Source: Tulasnella sp. 424 (lineage: Eukaryota > Basidiomycota > Agaricomycetes > Cantharellales > Tulasnellaceae). From it: DNA of 64,000 bases. Positions 1 through 10,782 of this stretch are shown piece by piece. The position numbers and the translations under genes were made by a program. The notes beneath the pieces were generated by a model, which saw only the letters and a list, made by a program, of their open reading frames with translations, was not told the origin of the DNA and did no database searches. The DNA lies in assembly GCA_019633425.1 (NCBI GenBank), contig WSUB01000032.1, positions 186,001 to 250,000 of the forward strand. Reading direction: 5' to 3'. Position 1 is the stretch's first letter; each line of letters starts with the position of its first letter.

Positions 1-1015
1 GGTGACTGAGAGATGGAATGGAGATGTCTATGGTCTGGATGAGCGCAGCCTGGGTGACGTCCCAGATATAGGCTTGTTTTGTTGTTTCGACGCCTGCCAA
101 TAGGTATGGATAAGCCAAGCGAAACGACCTGACTCGGGCAGGAACAGAAAACAGGGAAAATGGGAGGTGAACGCCACGTGGAGGACTGGGGAGTTTAGGT
201 CTGTAATTATAGCAGCCTATCGATTCAATTGAGGGAAGAGGCTCGGCCTCGTCGATAGCGACGGCGTACGGTGATGCCTCAAGCTGCGTCGGATGTGGCC
301 TGCTTGGAAGATACGACTCGAGGTTGAAATAGTCGGCCGAGCGCCTCCATACTTCCAGGTCGTTCCCTTTCAGGAAAACGAGGAATCCTTGGTCATACTC
401 CATATGGGCGTACCCAGGAACATAGTCCTTAGTGTCTATCAGTCGTCATCTTGAGATATCGAGATTTTCAAAAACTTACCGTTGGAAGTTGCCAGACTGT
501 CTCCCCCGTATCAATGGATGCTGCAATCAATCCACCAACGCTTGTAGTGCAGATGACAATCTTTTTAACATCATCGATAGCAAATCGGTGGACGTTTGAT
601 AACGTTGACGGTTGAAAGAATCCGATCGGGAGCTCTAGGGCTCCATGGTTTCCGATCCAAGCATATTCGAGTAGAAAATGCCTGCGACCTTAGAGCGTCA
701 AGGTCAACAGAGCGAGCATTGCGTGGGTGCAAGCTCGGGGAACTCACAGAATTCCTTCCACGATGATACATTGGCGAGCCATCCGGTTATGTCGCAATTC
801 AAAATCTCTCTGGCGAGTGGCTGAGGTGCACCAAAGACTTGAGGGGTCTTGACGAAGCCATGGAATTTGGCCCCCGCTTGATAAATTTGATTTTCATTAG
901 CGGAGACAAGGTGATACAGCGGTGTCGATACAAGTGAGAAAGATATGATAGTTTTTATTGGTGTATATGAGAGAATTCGAATGATCACTTCGGGAGGAAG
1001 ACTTGTAATCGACAT
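1..1015 (-). CDS. F-box protein with C-terminal propeller-like region (3' end outside window)
   Basis: The start codon is at 1015. Exons read 748-1015, 480-688 and 427 to beyond position 1, with short GT-AG introns and one continuous frame. Residues 1-45 form an F-box (SLPPEVIIRILSYTPI, then the hydrophobic SFSLVSTPLYHLV), which in this family binds Skp1 in SCF ubiquitin ligases. Exons 2-3 give EYAWIGNHGALEL, VPGYAHMEYDQGFLVF and AYIWDVTQAALIQTI, resembling the beta-propeller-like substrate region common in basidiomycete F-box proteins. The substrate cannot be inferred. The C-terminus lies left of the window. The F-box identity is seen in sequence; the SCF role is family knowledge. Confidence 0.8.
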
Positions 1016-1663
1016 CCTCAGTAGGGGGTGGGGGAAGTGCTGGTGGTGGGTCAGCTGACAAGCAAAGCAAACTTGGACAAGCATCCTTAGACCCTCACAA
1101 GGGCCGGAATCCAAATATGCGGTGGATGTATGGGAAATGACTATCCCGTGCCAAGGGCATGTTTAAGCGTGCGTAGTTTTTCTCAGCGAAAATCAAAGCG
1201 ATTAGCTTATTTTAGCAGATAGTGCTCGGATCGTGTTTTGGCTTCGGAAACAGGCCGAATATGGTCTGCTCTTTCTCAAACTTGCGGCCGTGTTCGGACC
1301 AGGGTTGCTTTCCCCTTGTGACTGCACTTGGAGGAGCGTTCGAAGAGTCATGGTGAATCTCGACAATAGACCCGAGCGTTAAATCCCGACTTCTTGAGAA
1401 AGGCCGAGGATGCTTAATAATAGGTAGCGTCTCATATCCTGAATCGAAATTCACTATCAATGGTTCCGAAGTTCAGTTCGATCGCTTCCCTCCCGACGTA
1501 GCTTGAGGTGGGATGATTTCACAAACATTTAACCGTGAAGGGCGTTATATACTCCTCTCGTCATTTCCATTAAAAAACAACAATATCAATTACTTCGACT
1601 TGGGTACAATAAGGTTACAACCAAACGAGAAGAGTGCAGGAAACAACAAGGGAGATCACGTAT

Positions 1664-2302
1664 CTACGCGACAGTGATGCGGTGAGCCTGAGCTTGGAGC
1701 TTGGGAATCTCCAAGGTCAGAATGCCACTATCGAGATGGGCGGTAACCTTCTGCGCATCGACAGGCTTAGGAAGCCAAATCGTACGCGCGAAAGAAGAGC
1801 GCGTGGACCAGCGTGCTTGAGGTTGCTGTTCTTCCTTGGCGATGGTGGTTTCCGCCGTGGTATCCGTCGCAGCTGAGCGTTCGGTCGGAACCGGATTACT
1901 CGGAGCGGCAGACTCGCTGGGAGTAGGAGCAGGTTCCTCGCTTGTTGTGGATTCAGCGACTACTTCCTTCTCCTTGCCTTTCCCCTCGGTCGCCGGCTCA
2001 GAGGACGAGAAGGTATCGCCCTTGATCGTCAAGCTTCGCCCGTTATCACCGATGCTGATGTCCAAATTCTCCTTCGGAACACCTGGCACCTCCGCCTCGA
2101 CGACGTACTTGTCCGCTTCGTCAGTCAAGTGGACGTGAGGTGTACGGGCGATCTTGTTCCATGGGGAGACTTGGGAGTTGGAGTCGTTGGTCTGAGGAGT
2201 GCGGCGTTGGGGTACGACGGAGAAGGGGTCGGCGAAGATTGGGTGGTCCAACATCTGGAAGACTGGACGGAATTCGTTGAAGAGTGCACGGGTGAGAGAC
2301 AT
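1664..2302 (-). CDS. Small heat-shock protein (alpha-crystallin/Hsp20), copy 1
   Basis: Single-exon frame of 212 residues, ATG at 2302. The alpha-crystallin domain begins near residue 52 (TPHVHLTDEADKYVVEAEVPG) and ends with the GILTLEIPK strand motif near the C-terminus, followed by a short tail ending ITVA. A charged Ser/Glu/Pro-rich insert of about 65 residues separates SLTIKGDTF from the RTIWLPKPVDAQ strand, as in other filamentous-fungal Hsp30-type proteins. The expected role is ATP-independent holding of unfolding proteins in the cytosol. It is the tandem sister of the gene at 3668-4318, from which it differs mainly by a five-residue gap in the insert. The upstream region carries a TATA box and heat-shock elements. 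Confidence 0.92.
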   Translation of the reverse strand: MSLTRALFNEFRPVFQMLDHPIFADPFSVVPQRRTPQTNDSNSQVSPWNKIARTPHVHLTDEADKYVVEAEVPGVPKENLDISIGDNGRSLTIKGDTFSSSEPATEGKGKEKEVVAESTTSEEPAPTPSESAAPSNPVPTERSAATDTTAETTIAKEEQQPQARWSTRSSFARTIWLPKPVDAQKVTAHLDSGILTLEIPKLQAQAHRITVA

Positions 2303-2600
2303 TGGTAATGTGTAGAGAGAAGAGTGCTTGAAAGGTTAGAGTCGAGAGTGCTGAGGGGTTTGGATTTGATATTGATCGAGTGTGTCTGATGAACGGTGGC
2401 TTAGAGGTAGCGACGAGTATTTATACCCTCAATAAGCAAGAGACGAGCTTTCGAGAATGCTCATCGAAAGAGTGGCACTTCTCGTTTGAACTTCGTCATG
2501 AGGAGACGAGCGATCTCGCGATTCGTCTCGTGGCCAGGCGGTGGTTCCGGGTTTTCCCAGAACCTTCGATCCCATTTCGGGAAGGCCAAAGCGTCGTTCC
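2303..2600 (-). promoter_or_regulatory. Heat-shock promoter of sHSP copy 1
   Basis: A TATAAATA box on the minus strand lies at 2418-2425. A heat-shock element core TTCGAGAA is at 2450-2457 with a further GAA at the right spacing. A second cluster has GAACCTTC at 2560-2567 and TTCGGGAA at 2576-2583. Alternating NGAAN/NTTCN units are the known Hsf1 site. The same sites occur upstream of copy 2. Confidence 0.75.
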
Positions 2601-3059
2601 CAGCGTAAGTGAGGAAGCCATCGACGCAATGTCAACTACAAGCGATTCAGGTCCTAAACAAGGTAGTCGTCTGAGTGGAGATGTCGGGTTCGAACCATTG
2701 GCGGTCTTCCTTTCACGGAACACTCGTAGGCGTGATCGGACACCAGACAAACAAAACAAGAGTTGTGGTCACAACTAGAGAATAAAAACGTAAATTTCAG
2801 GTAGCAGGGCTGATTAGCACTTCGATATCCCGGTGTGTTCCTGTCTAGAAAGGGTGGGCTGGACGTCAGAAGCTCGGCAAACAGTGTGTAGAGTTAGAAC
2901 AACAAACAGCAAGGTAAAAGTCAAAATTCGACATCAAGCCAGATAAGTATGTAAAATCTAGGTCATCATGTAGTGTAATACTCAATCTACAGGAATGAAC
3001 AAGAGAAAAAGAAAAAGAAAAGGGGGAGGGAAAAAAAGTACTCCGTATTCCAAGGATCT

Positions 3060-3331
3060 TTAGTCCCACTCATCATTGTCATCTTCCTCATCGTCGCTAT
3101 CACCACCCAAGTTCTTGTTCCTCTGGTTCAAAGCAGCAGCCAAGGCGCTGGCCAAGTCTCCTCCACCGCCGAGAGCACCTGCAGCTGCAGCAGCAGGTAC
3201 CCGCGGCAGCACCACCGGCGATCGCAGCAGTGCTGGGACCTCCGGATGGGGCAGAGTCATCAACTGTAGCGCGAGGAGCAGTCCGTCGGTCTGAACCGAA
3301 AGAGAAGAGAAAGAAGGTTCAACGACGTTAG
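3060..3331 (-). pseudogene. Fragment of WASP last exon carried by the sHSP duplication
   Basis: The minus strand matches the last exon of the WASP gene (5090-5326), including the acidic DDEEDDNDEWD end and a stop codon at 3060. There is no start, WH1 or WH2 region. Indels in the alanine-rich part (a net 5-base loss near 3195 and one base near 3286) break the frame relative to the parent. It ends inside the preceding intron at the duplication junction. It is a dead passenger of the tandem duplication. Confidence 0.88.
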
Positions 3332-3667
3332 TTTTGGCTTCGGAATAGCCCGAACATGGTCTGCTCTCGCCTTGTGAGGACTTCACTAGGAGCAGCATTT
3401 CGAAGAGCGTGGTGAATCTCGACAAGAAAGCCGAGCGTTAAGAAAGGCCAAACACGGTGAATCAAAATTCACTTCCAGTGGTTCTGAGGTTCCTTGAGAT
3501 CGAGATAATTTTACAAAGCATTTTAACCGTGAAGGGCGCTACATACTCCTCCAGTCGTTTCCAGTACAAAAAAAAAGTACAATGATATCAATTACTTCGA
3601 CTTGGGTACAATAAAGGTTACATCCAAACGAGAAGAGTGCAGGAAACAAGAAGGGAGATCACGCATT

Positions 3668-4318
3668 TTACGCGACAGTGATGCGGTGAGCCTGAGCCTG
3701 GAGCTTGGGAATCTCCAAGGTCAGAATGCCGCTATTGAGATGCGCGGTAACTTTCTGCGCATCGACAGGCTTAGGAAGCCAAATCGTGCGCGCGAATGAA
3801 GAGCGCGTGGACCAGCGAGCTTGAGGCTGCTCTTCTTGCTTGGCGATGGTGGTTTCCGCCGTAGAATCTGTCGCAGCTGAGCGTTCGGTCAGAACCGGGT
3901 TGCTCGGGGTAGCAGACTCGCTAGGCGTCGTACCTTCAGCAGGCGCAGGTTCCTCGCTTGTTGTGGATTCAGAGACTACTTCCTTCTCCTTGCCCTTCCC
4001 TTCGCTCGCTGACTCAGAGGACGAGAAGGTATCGCCCTTGATCGTCAAGCTTCGCCCGTTATCGCTGATGCTGATGTCCAAGTTCTCCTTCGGAACGCCC
4101 GGCACCTCCGCCTCGACGACGTACTTGTCTGCCTCGTCAGTCAAGTGCACGTGAGGTGTACGGGCGATCTTACTCCATGGAGAGACTTGGGAGTTGGAGT
4201 CGTTGGTCTGAGGAGTGCGGCGTTGGGGTACGACGGAGAAGGGGTCGGCGAAGATTGGGTCGTCCAACATTTGGAAGACGGGACGGAATTCGTTGAAGAG
4301 TGCACGGGTGAGAGACAT
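3668..4318 (-). CDS. Small heat-shock protein (alpha-crystallin/Hsp20), copy 2
   Basis: Single exon, 216 residues, ATG at 4318. It is nearly identical to copy 1: the same MSLTRALFNEFRP start, the alpha-crystallin strands VHLTDEADKYVVEAEVPG and GILTLEIPK, and the same tail. The linker keeps AEGTTPSES, where copy 1 has a five-residue deletion. Asn replaces Asp in HLNSG. It acts as a cytosolic holdase by family. Substitutions concentrate in the disordered linker, suggesting both copies remain functional. Confidence 0.92.
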   Translation of the reverse strand: MSLTRALFNEFRPVFQMLDDPIFADPFSVVPQRRTPQTNDSNSQVSPWSKIARTPHVHLTDEADKYVVEAEVPGVPKENLDISISDNGRSLTIKGDTFSSSESASEGKGKEKEVVSESTTSEEPAPAEGTTPSESATPSNPVLTERSAATDSTAETTIAKQEEQPQARWSTRSSFARTIWLPKPVDAQKVTAHLNSGILTLEIPKLQAQAHRITVA

Positions 4319-4620
4319 TTGTAGTGTCAAGAGATAAGAGTGCTTGAAAGGTTAGAGTCGAGGGTTGTTGGGCTGTTTGGATTTTGATATTGATCGAATG
4401 TGTCTTGAGGAATGATGGACCCAGAGGCAGCGTCGAGTATTTATACTCTCAAGAAGCAAGAGACGAGCTTTCGAGAATGCTCATAGAAAGAGTGGCGCTT
4501 CCCGATTGAACTTCGTCATGAGGAGACGAGCGATCTCGCGATTCGTCCCGTGGTTAGGCGGTGGTTCCGGATTTTTCCAGAACTTTCGATTCCCATTTCG
4601 GGAAGGCCAAAGCGTCGTTC
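4319..4620 (-). promoter_or_regulatory. Heat-shock promoter of sHSP copy 2
   Basis: TATA box (minus strand) at 4438-4445. The heat-shock element core TTCGAGAA at 4470-4477 sits in the same context as in copy 1. GAACTTTC and TTCGGGAA repeats lie about 110 bp further upstream. The arrangement is conserved between the two copies. Confidence 0.75.
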
Positions 4621-5089
4621 CCAGAGGAAGTGAGCTCTAAGTCATTGACGCAATGTTCAATTACAGGCGAGCCACGTCCCAGCTTAACAAGGTAGTCGTC
4701 TGGGTGGAGATGCCAGGTTTGAACAATCGAAGTTGGCGGTTTCCCTCACGGAACACTCTTAGGCGTGATCGGACACCAGACAAACAAAACAAGAGTCATG
4801 GTCACAACTTTAGGATGAGAAGGTGAATTTACATAAGGTAGCAGGGCTGATTAGCACTTCGCCTGTCTGAAGGTGGGGAGGTTGCTGATACCTGAGGGAG
4901 TTAGCGAACAGTAGAGTTAACGTTAAGACCAACAAACAGGGAAAAGTCAGATTCGACATCAAGCCAGATAGGGTATGTACAATCTAGGTCATCATGTAGT
5001 GTAATACATCAATCTACAGGAATGAACAAAGAGAAGAAAAAAGGGGGAGAGAAAAGAAGGAAAAAAAGTACTTCGTATCCCAAGGATCT

Positions 5090-8000
5090 TTAGTCCCACT
5101 CATCATCATCATCTTCCTCGTCGTCGCTATCGCCACCCAAGTTCTTGTTCCTCTGGTTCAAAGCAGCAGCCAAGGCGCTGGCCAAGTCTCCTCCACCGCC
5201 GAGAGCACCTGCAGCTGCGGCAGCACCAGCAGCACCCGCGGCAGCACCACCGGCGATCGCAGCAGTGCTGGGACCTCCGGATGGGGCAGAGTCATCGATT
5301 GTAGCGCGAGGAGCAGGTCCGTCGGTCTGAAGGGGAAATTAAAAAAAAGTTCGATGACGTTAGTTTCGTTATCCAATTGCGAGTAGTAAAAAAACCTAGA
5401 CGAACCCTCTTGAGAGTGTGAATACCTTTGCCTTGGATGGACGCCAACAAATTGGCACGCTCCGACGGAACTTCGGGTAACGCGGGTCCTGCGGGTCCTG
5501 CAGAAGCGGCCATTGGAGGTGGTGGAGGCGGGGGCGGCGGAGGCGGACCACCACCCATAGCTGGTGGAGGCGGTGGAGGCGGAGGAGGTGGAGGGGGAAT
5601 ACCTCCCATCGCTGCTGGTGGCGGCGGCGGAGGTGGTGGTGGTGGCGGGGGAGCAGTTCCACGGATGGGTGGAGGAGGCGGCGGAGGTGGGACGCTGACT
5701 GGGGGTGGTTGATGCCTGGGTGCAGGAGGGGGTGGTGGAGGGGGCGGCGGAGGACCAGTCGGTGCGCCTCGAATCGGTGGAGGTGGCGGAGGAGGAGGAG
5801 TTGCAACCGGAGGAGGAGCTGGAGGAGGAATCGTTCGATGCGCTGGGGGTGGTGGTGGAGGAGGAGCGGGAGGAGTGATTGGCTGATGCACGGTTGCCGA
5901 TGGTGGGGGCTCGATCGAGGCAGTAGATTCAGACTTGCCGTGCCCGCCTCTTCTGACAGGTGGTGGAGGGGGTTTCTTCTTTGCCTATAGATAGCTCGAG
6001 TTAGCAAAGGATTTTCAATGGGAACAATGGCTATCCATACCTTTGAAGCAGGGGGAAGAGCCGGTGCAGGCGTATGGGCTGGCACAATCGGCTTCGAAAT
6101 ACCTTCTCCAGCACCAGGCACACCGTACGCCTTATTCGCAGCGTCCAAACCTTCCGCTTTAGCCTTCTCAACGAATTGCTGAATGAACTCCTCATTGCCC
6201 TTGAGCTGCTTCTCAGTAATACCGAACCTCTCCAACCCTCCAACCAACGTATTCCAACTCTCATCGACGCCTCGAGAACTGAAACCGGTATCCTCAGACC
6301 ATCCCATATGCGCGACGTGCTTAAAGTCCGTCGGGGCGCTGATCATGCTCTTGTCGATCTTGCCAGGCTTGCCGGATTTCTTCTTGACGGTCTTGGCGGC
6401 GGGGACGTTCTCCTTATCTTTGGACTTGGACGTCTTGGAAGCGTATTTAGCACGACCGTTGAATTTTTTGAAGAACGCGTTGGCGTCTCTCTCGTCTGCG
6501 AAGATGAATCCGATCATGCAGGACTAAGGGGGGGAGGGGAGGAGGGCAAAAGGGGGTGGCGTCAACGAGTGCTCCCGCTGTGGTCCAGGGGTTCAACCAA
6601 CTCACATCGCCAGGGAACGAATGGAAGAACGGTCGATCTTGATAATAAGTAAAGTCATCGTAAAGCTCATGCTCCCAAGTAACACCTCTCGTGCCCTACG
6701 TCGAAAACCGGAACATCAGCCCCTGAATGATCCGAGTCACAAGATAACAAAAAAACAACAACGCACCTTCAAATCAATCATCCTAAACCAAAACCCTCCT
6801 TTAATCTTATCCGCTACGAGGGCCATAGCACCTTCCTGACCGATGTACGTCCATCTATTCGGATCCGGGTGGGCGTAGTAGATCCTGACAGGGGTGGCGT
6901 AGAGGATCTTGCCCGAACCCTCGGGGATAGCGGACTTGACTTTCGCCTTGTCCTCGGTGGACATGATCGATTGACTAGGCATGTCGGGCAACGGCTTGTC
7001 GATCGACGAACGCTCTTTTGTTGGGGAGGTAAGCTCGAGGTCTTCGGGTTCGTCTGTGGTGGGGAGTTCTGGGAAGAACAGGAATGGTAGTGGTGGTGAA
7101 GGTTCAACTGCGGGAAGAGGAAGAAGTTCTTCCGCAAGGGGTTGTTTGTCTCTGTTGACTTCGGATAAAGGCTCGGATGGGGTAGGGGGCTCGGTCACGT
7201 CACCGTTGTTGTTGTTCGCAGCTGCTGCAGCTTGTGCGCGGAGGTCTGCGCGGCGAGTGGTGGTTCGTCTGATACGGCGGGAGGAATCTCCGACTAGTGC
7301 GATAAGAGGCGAGATCGAGTTGGTCAGAGTGCGCTGTAGAGTAGCGGGTGAAGGCGGTCTTGCAGGGGTCCCTGGTGGATGATCGTCCCGGAATAAGTCT
7401 GGAGTTGGAGCACGACTACGTGAACTGGACCTGGAAAGCGAGCGTTTAAGGGATGTGAACGCCGACGGTGTGTCCGGTTGCTGGGGTGTCGGAGGACGGG
7501 AGTACGATTTCCAAGACGAGCGTGAAAGAGACCGTCGTAGAGAACCAAATGCAGCTCCAGAAGTCGGTGTCGGTGGGATTTCCGATGGGATTTCCGGTAG
7601 GTCTTGTTCAACGATGATAAAGTCTTCGTCCGACTCGGGATCAGGTGGGGGAGTTGGAGGTGGCGAAGCTTTCCGGTTCGGCGACTGTGCTCCAGTCCAC
7701 GTCCGCTGAAGCGCAGTCCTGGGAGATGGTGGATGACGAGGAGAAGGAGTTTCCGGTGCTTGTAAGAAATCGTCACCCGTGAACGGCGCTGAGATGACCG
7801 GAGGGAGCTCAGGTGGTTTTTGCTGCGAAACGGAAAGCTTGCGTCTTAACGAGCCGAACGGGGAGAACGCGGATGGTGAAGTCGGTGAAGGTGGGCGACT
7901 GGGCCGACCTCTTCTGGACGGGTCCGCTGATGTCGACGCGAGGGGGGAGGTAGGGGGGTGGTGGTAGTAATTTTCGTCACGCTGAGTGCGCGAGCGAGAA

Positions 8001-9219
8001 AGCGACCTTTTTAAAGCGCCGAACGGGGAGGTGGAAGGGTTGGTTGGGGATGCTGGGGACTGCGGCGTAGGTGAAAGAGGCGGTGCGTGCCGGGTCCTCG
8101 AGAACTGCCTCGAGAGAGATCCGAATGGCGACGAGGAAGTGGAGAAATTAAGGTCGAGCCGTTCTGGTGAGTCCGATCGCCGTGGTAGTCCGAAATCGGT
8201 GGTGACGTCGCCGCCGGTGGCGAAACGGTCCGGATTGGGTCTGCGTGACCGGGATTTAAATGACGATGCGGTTGATGCTGGCTCGCTTTTAGAAGAGTAC
8301 GGTACGGATTGCTGCAAGAGCCCAAATTGGTCGACGACGATGGGGGCGGACTGCTCTTTTCCTCTCCGGGTAGAGGATTGTGTCCTTGCGTGGTGAAAGA
8401 AAGGCCCAGCTAATTAAAAAAAAAAAAAAAGCGGAGCCGCGCGAGGAGGGTCAGGGAAAAGAAAAAAGTTTTGTGTTAGAGTGCAAAAAGTAGACAAAGG
8501 GTTTTTCCTCGTACACAAACTCTGGTTAGATAGTGCCTCTGCGAGTTTCGACGGTGGAGCAGCTTGCGATCTTGACCGCGAATGAGTAGCGAAAGCAGGA
8601 ACTTCGGCTTGAGATTGCGAGCGTGAGAGCTTCCTTGTGAGACTGCTAAAGAAAGGAGCTGCCGGCGTTGGCGGAGGTGGTGATGGGTTTTGGCTGGTGG
8701 GTTGTCGTTTTGAGAATTTCCGCTGCAGGGAAGAGAATGGCGATGACGCTGATGCCGGTGGTTGTCCCGCGGGATTGCTCGCTGACGCCGAGCTCGACGC
8801 TGTCTGCGGAGTCAACGGAGGCTCCTCTTCTTGCCGCGGATGCTGTTGGTGCTGGGGGGGGGGACAAATGAGCGTCAGCGTCGCTGGGGGTGTGTGCTCT
8901 TGGCAATGTGGGGGGTGGGTGGGCGACGTACCGATGTCGACGCAGATCCGGAAATCGAGGTAGCTGATGATGCAGTCCCAAGAGTGTCTGCCTCCTCTGA
9001 CGACGGTGGCCTTGGAAGGTGCTTTCCCCGTGCGGAAGCCTTGAGGACTTGCGCAAGAGCCTGAGCTGGATTGCGAGCGGTGCTTGCAGAATAGCCCGCT
9101 GCTAGGTCCCACGCTGCCCTGTCGGTCTGGCCGGTAGCCACAGTCTCCATGGTGGCTCCTCGCTTCATTGTCGAGCGGTGTAGTGGTTGGGGGCCGCCGA
9201 TGTCAGGCGAGCGTTGCAT
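5090..9219 (-). CDS. LAS17: WASP/Las17 homologue with long N-terminal Ser/Pro-rich extension
   Basis: Seven exons: 8932-9219, 8515-8851, 6767-8409, 6606-6695, 6523-6041, 5984-5406, 5326-5090. All keep frame and give about 1218 residues. Residues 1-690 are disordered and contain seven copies of an F-x-S-L-x-R-x-[LF]-S motif. A WH1 domain follows from MSTEDKAKVK (codon at 6964), including YEHELYDDF-like and QDRPFFHSFPGD elements. A CRIB-like ISAPTDFKHVAHMGW is near 847-861. Next come long polyproline blocks (profilin/SH3 ligands), a WH2 actin-binding helix (RANLLASIQGKGIHTLKR) and an acidic DDDDEWD Arp2/3-binding end. The family activates Arp2/3 actin nucleation at endocytic sites. Typical fungal homologues start at WH1. 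The open frame continues 480 codons upstream of it inside one exon, so I favour a fused protein. A separate upstream gene or an internal start at 6964 is possible. Confidence 0.85.
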
Positions 9220-9246
9220 TTTTAGTAGAGAGCGGGAAGGTGGCAA

Positions 9247-9860
9247 AGGTTGAGATTTGGAGATTTACGTTCAGGTGCGCGGAGACCTTTAGACAACAAC
9301 AACCCCCCCCTCCGCCTGTACTCATTTACCGCATGTCGCCTTGTCTTCGCTTGACAAAATTTTCCTAGCCACAAGACACAACCAGATTCATTCCGGCTCT
9401 TCCAGTACTTGCAACGACAGTCCTAGATGCTCCCAGATTTGATCCCATTCCAATCTGGACCATTGTCATAGCCACCACCAATTGCACCCTAGGCGGAACC
9501 GCGACGCTGTCGCTCGATGACTGCTTGCCGCCCTCTCCCGTGCAAGGGAACGTGGGCCTCCGAAACACGCACTTGCCAGGCTGCAGCGTGTAGGATAGGC
9601 CTCGTGACGCTCTCAGGCGATGGTATCAATGGGAAAGAAGGACCATGGGTGCAAGGCGTGCCATGGTCCGTCGAGCCTATTTCGTGGACCGAGCAACTTA
9701 CCTACAAACGGCCGAAGGCAAATCTCCACACCCCCAAAAGGCCTTGATGACACATCTTAAGGGCGTTCGTCATTTTGCAGATCGTACGAAATCTGTTGCT
9801 CTTCAGATTTGCGAGATGTTAAACGTGGAAGTTGCTCGAACCGCCTCTCGAGCTCCCCAC
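9247..9860. other. Intergenic region between WASP and sHSP3 (divergent promoters)
   Basis: No convincing coding frame. The two genes diverge here, so it should hold the WASP promoter and the upstream part of the sHSP3 promoter. Pyrimidine-rich and poly-C tracts occur near 9302-9312. The alternative WASP start ATG at 9246 would add nine residues. Confidence 0.5.
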
Positions 9861-9865
9861 GTCCC

Positions 9866-10116
9866 GGAAAGTTCTCGAGCACACTCGACCCACGCCTTCC
9901 GTCATCTGCGGACCAATCAAACTCCACCTCTTTCCAAGACGTTTCGCGAAAGCTCGTCGCTGTTCTACTCGACGTCGGGATGGAGGATATATAAGGAGCC
10001 TTTACCCCCCAGACCGTCTGCTTCATCAGAACAAAAACCATTAGCATCACAAGCACTCAGCTGTACAGCAACACTCGACTCTAACTTCACCACAAACGAC
10101 ATCTAATCAATCTACC
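9866..10116 (+). promoter_or_regulatory. Heat-shock promoter of sHSP copy 3
   Basis: TATATAAG at 9988-9995. Heat-shock element arrays are at 9866-9880 (GGAAAGTTCTCGAG) and 9943-9955 (TTCGCGAAAGCTC). A CCAAT box lies at 9913-9917. The ATG is about 120 bp downstream of the TATA box. Confidence 0.75.
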
Positions 10117-10782
10117 ATGTCTCTTACTCGTGCACTCTTCAACGAATTCCGCCCCGTCTTCCAGATGCTCGACGACCCATTCGATCCGTTCTCGGTCGTC
10201 CCCCACCGCCGCACCCCCCATACCAACGACTCCAACTCCCAAGTCTCTCCATGGAACAAGATCACCACCCGCACCCCTCACGTCCACTTGACTGACGAAG
10301 CAGACAAGTACGTCGTCGAAGCGGAAGTGCCAGGCGTTCCGAAGGAGAACTTGGACGTCAGCATCGGCGACAACGGGCGCAGCGTGACGATCAAGGGAAA
10401 CACCTTCTCGTCATCTGAACTGGCAGCTGAAGAAAGTGGAAAGGAGAAGGAGAAAGTCGCGACTGAATCGCAGACGGGCGAGAAAGGATCCGCAGAGAAA
10501 CCAGCTAACGCTGAAGGTACGTACCTTTATGATCCGGTCATCGGGAAGAGCTAAGTGCTGACTGTAGCCCCCAATCCTCTAGGTACTTCATCTGAGTCGA
10601 CTGTCGCCAAGAAAGAACATCAGTCCCAACCTCGCTGGTCAATGCACTCTTCCTTCGAGCGCAAGATTTGGCTGGCTCAACCAGTCGACGCTCAGAAGGT
10701 AGCCGCTCGCCTCGAGCACGGCATTCTGACCTTGGAGGTTCCTAAACTCCAGGCCCAGACTCATCGTATCACTGTTGCGTAG
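10117..10782 (+). CDS. Small heat-shock protein (alpha-crystallin/Hsp20), copy 3, one intron
   Basis: Exons 10117-10516 and 10583-10782 give 199 residues. The start MSLTRALFNEFRP and domain strands VHLTDEADKYVVEAEVPG, KIWLAQPVDAQ and GILTLEVPK match copies 1 and 2. The 66-bp intron (GTACGT to CTCTAG, phase 1) falls in the acidic linker after AEG, exactly where the intronless copies read straight through AEGTT. Without splicing the frame ends at a stop near 10552. It lies on the opposite strand to copies 1 and 2, with WASP between. The role is as for copies 1 and 2. Confidence 0.9.

Larger units (their letters stand above)
1236..3331. repeat. Tandem segmental duplication, copy A (sHSP unit)
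   Basis: About 2.1 kb that aligns along its length with 3332-5365. It holds, left to right, the sHSP 3' flank, sHSP1, its promoter, a spacer and a fragment of the WASP last exon. The left edge starts at TTTTGGCTTCGG (1236). The same string recurs at 3332, right after WASP intron sequence, so the junction between copies is at about 3331-3335 with a GTTT microhomology. Copies differ by scattered substitutions and small indels. Confidence 0.85.
3332..5365. repeat. Tandem segmental duplication, copy B (sHSP unit)
   Basis: Partner of 1236-3331. This copy contains sHSP2 and runs into the last exon and last intron of the complete WASP gene. WASP is intact here, so this side is probably the ancestral arrangement. 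Confidence 0.85.

Noticed and set aside
2675..2710. GGTTCGAACC resembling a tRNA B box
   Set aside because: The bases around it do not form a T-arm stem, no A box or acceptor stem is found, and the copy of this site at about 4712 has lost the motif.
5428..5712. Plus-strand glycine-rich frame
   Set aside because: It is the complement of the WASP polyproline exon; the minus strand has the splice sites and domains.
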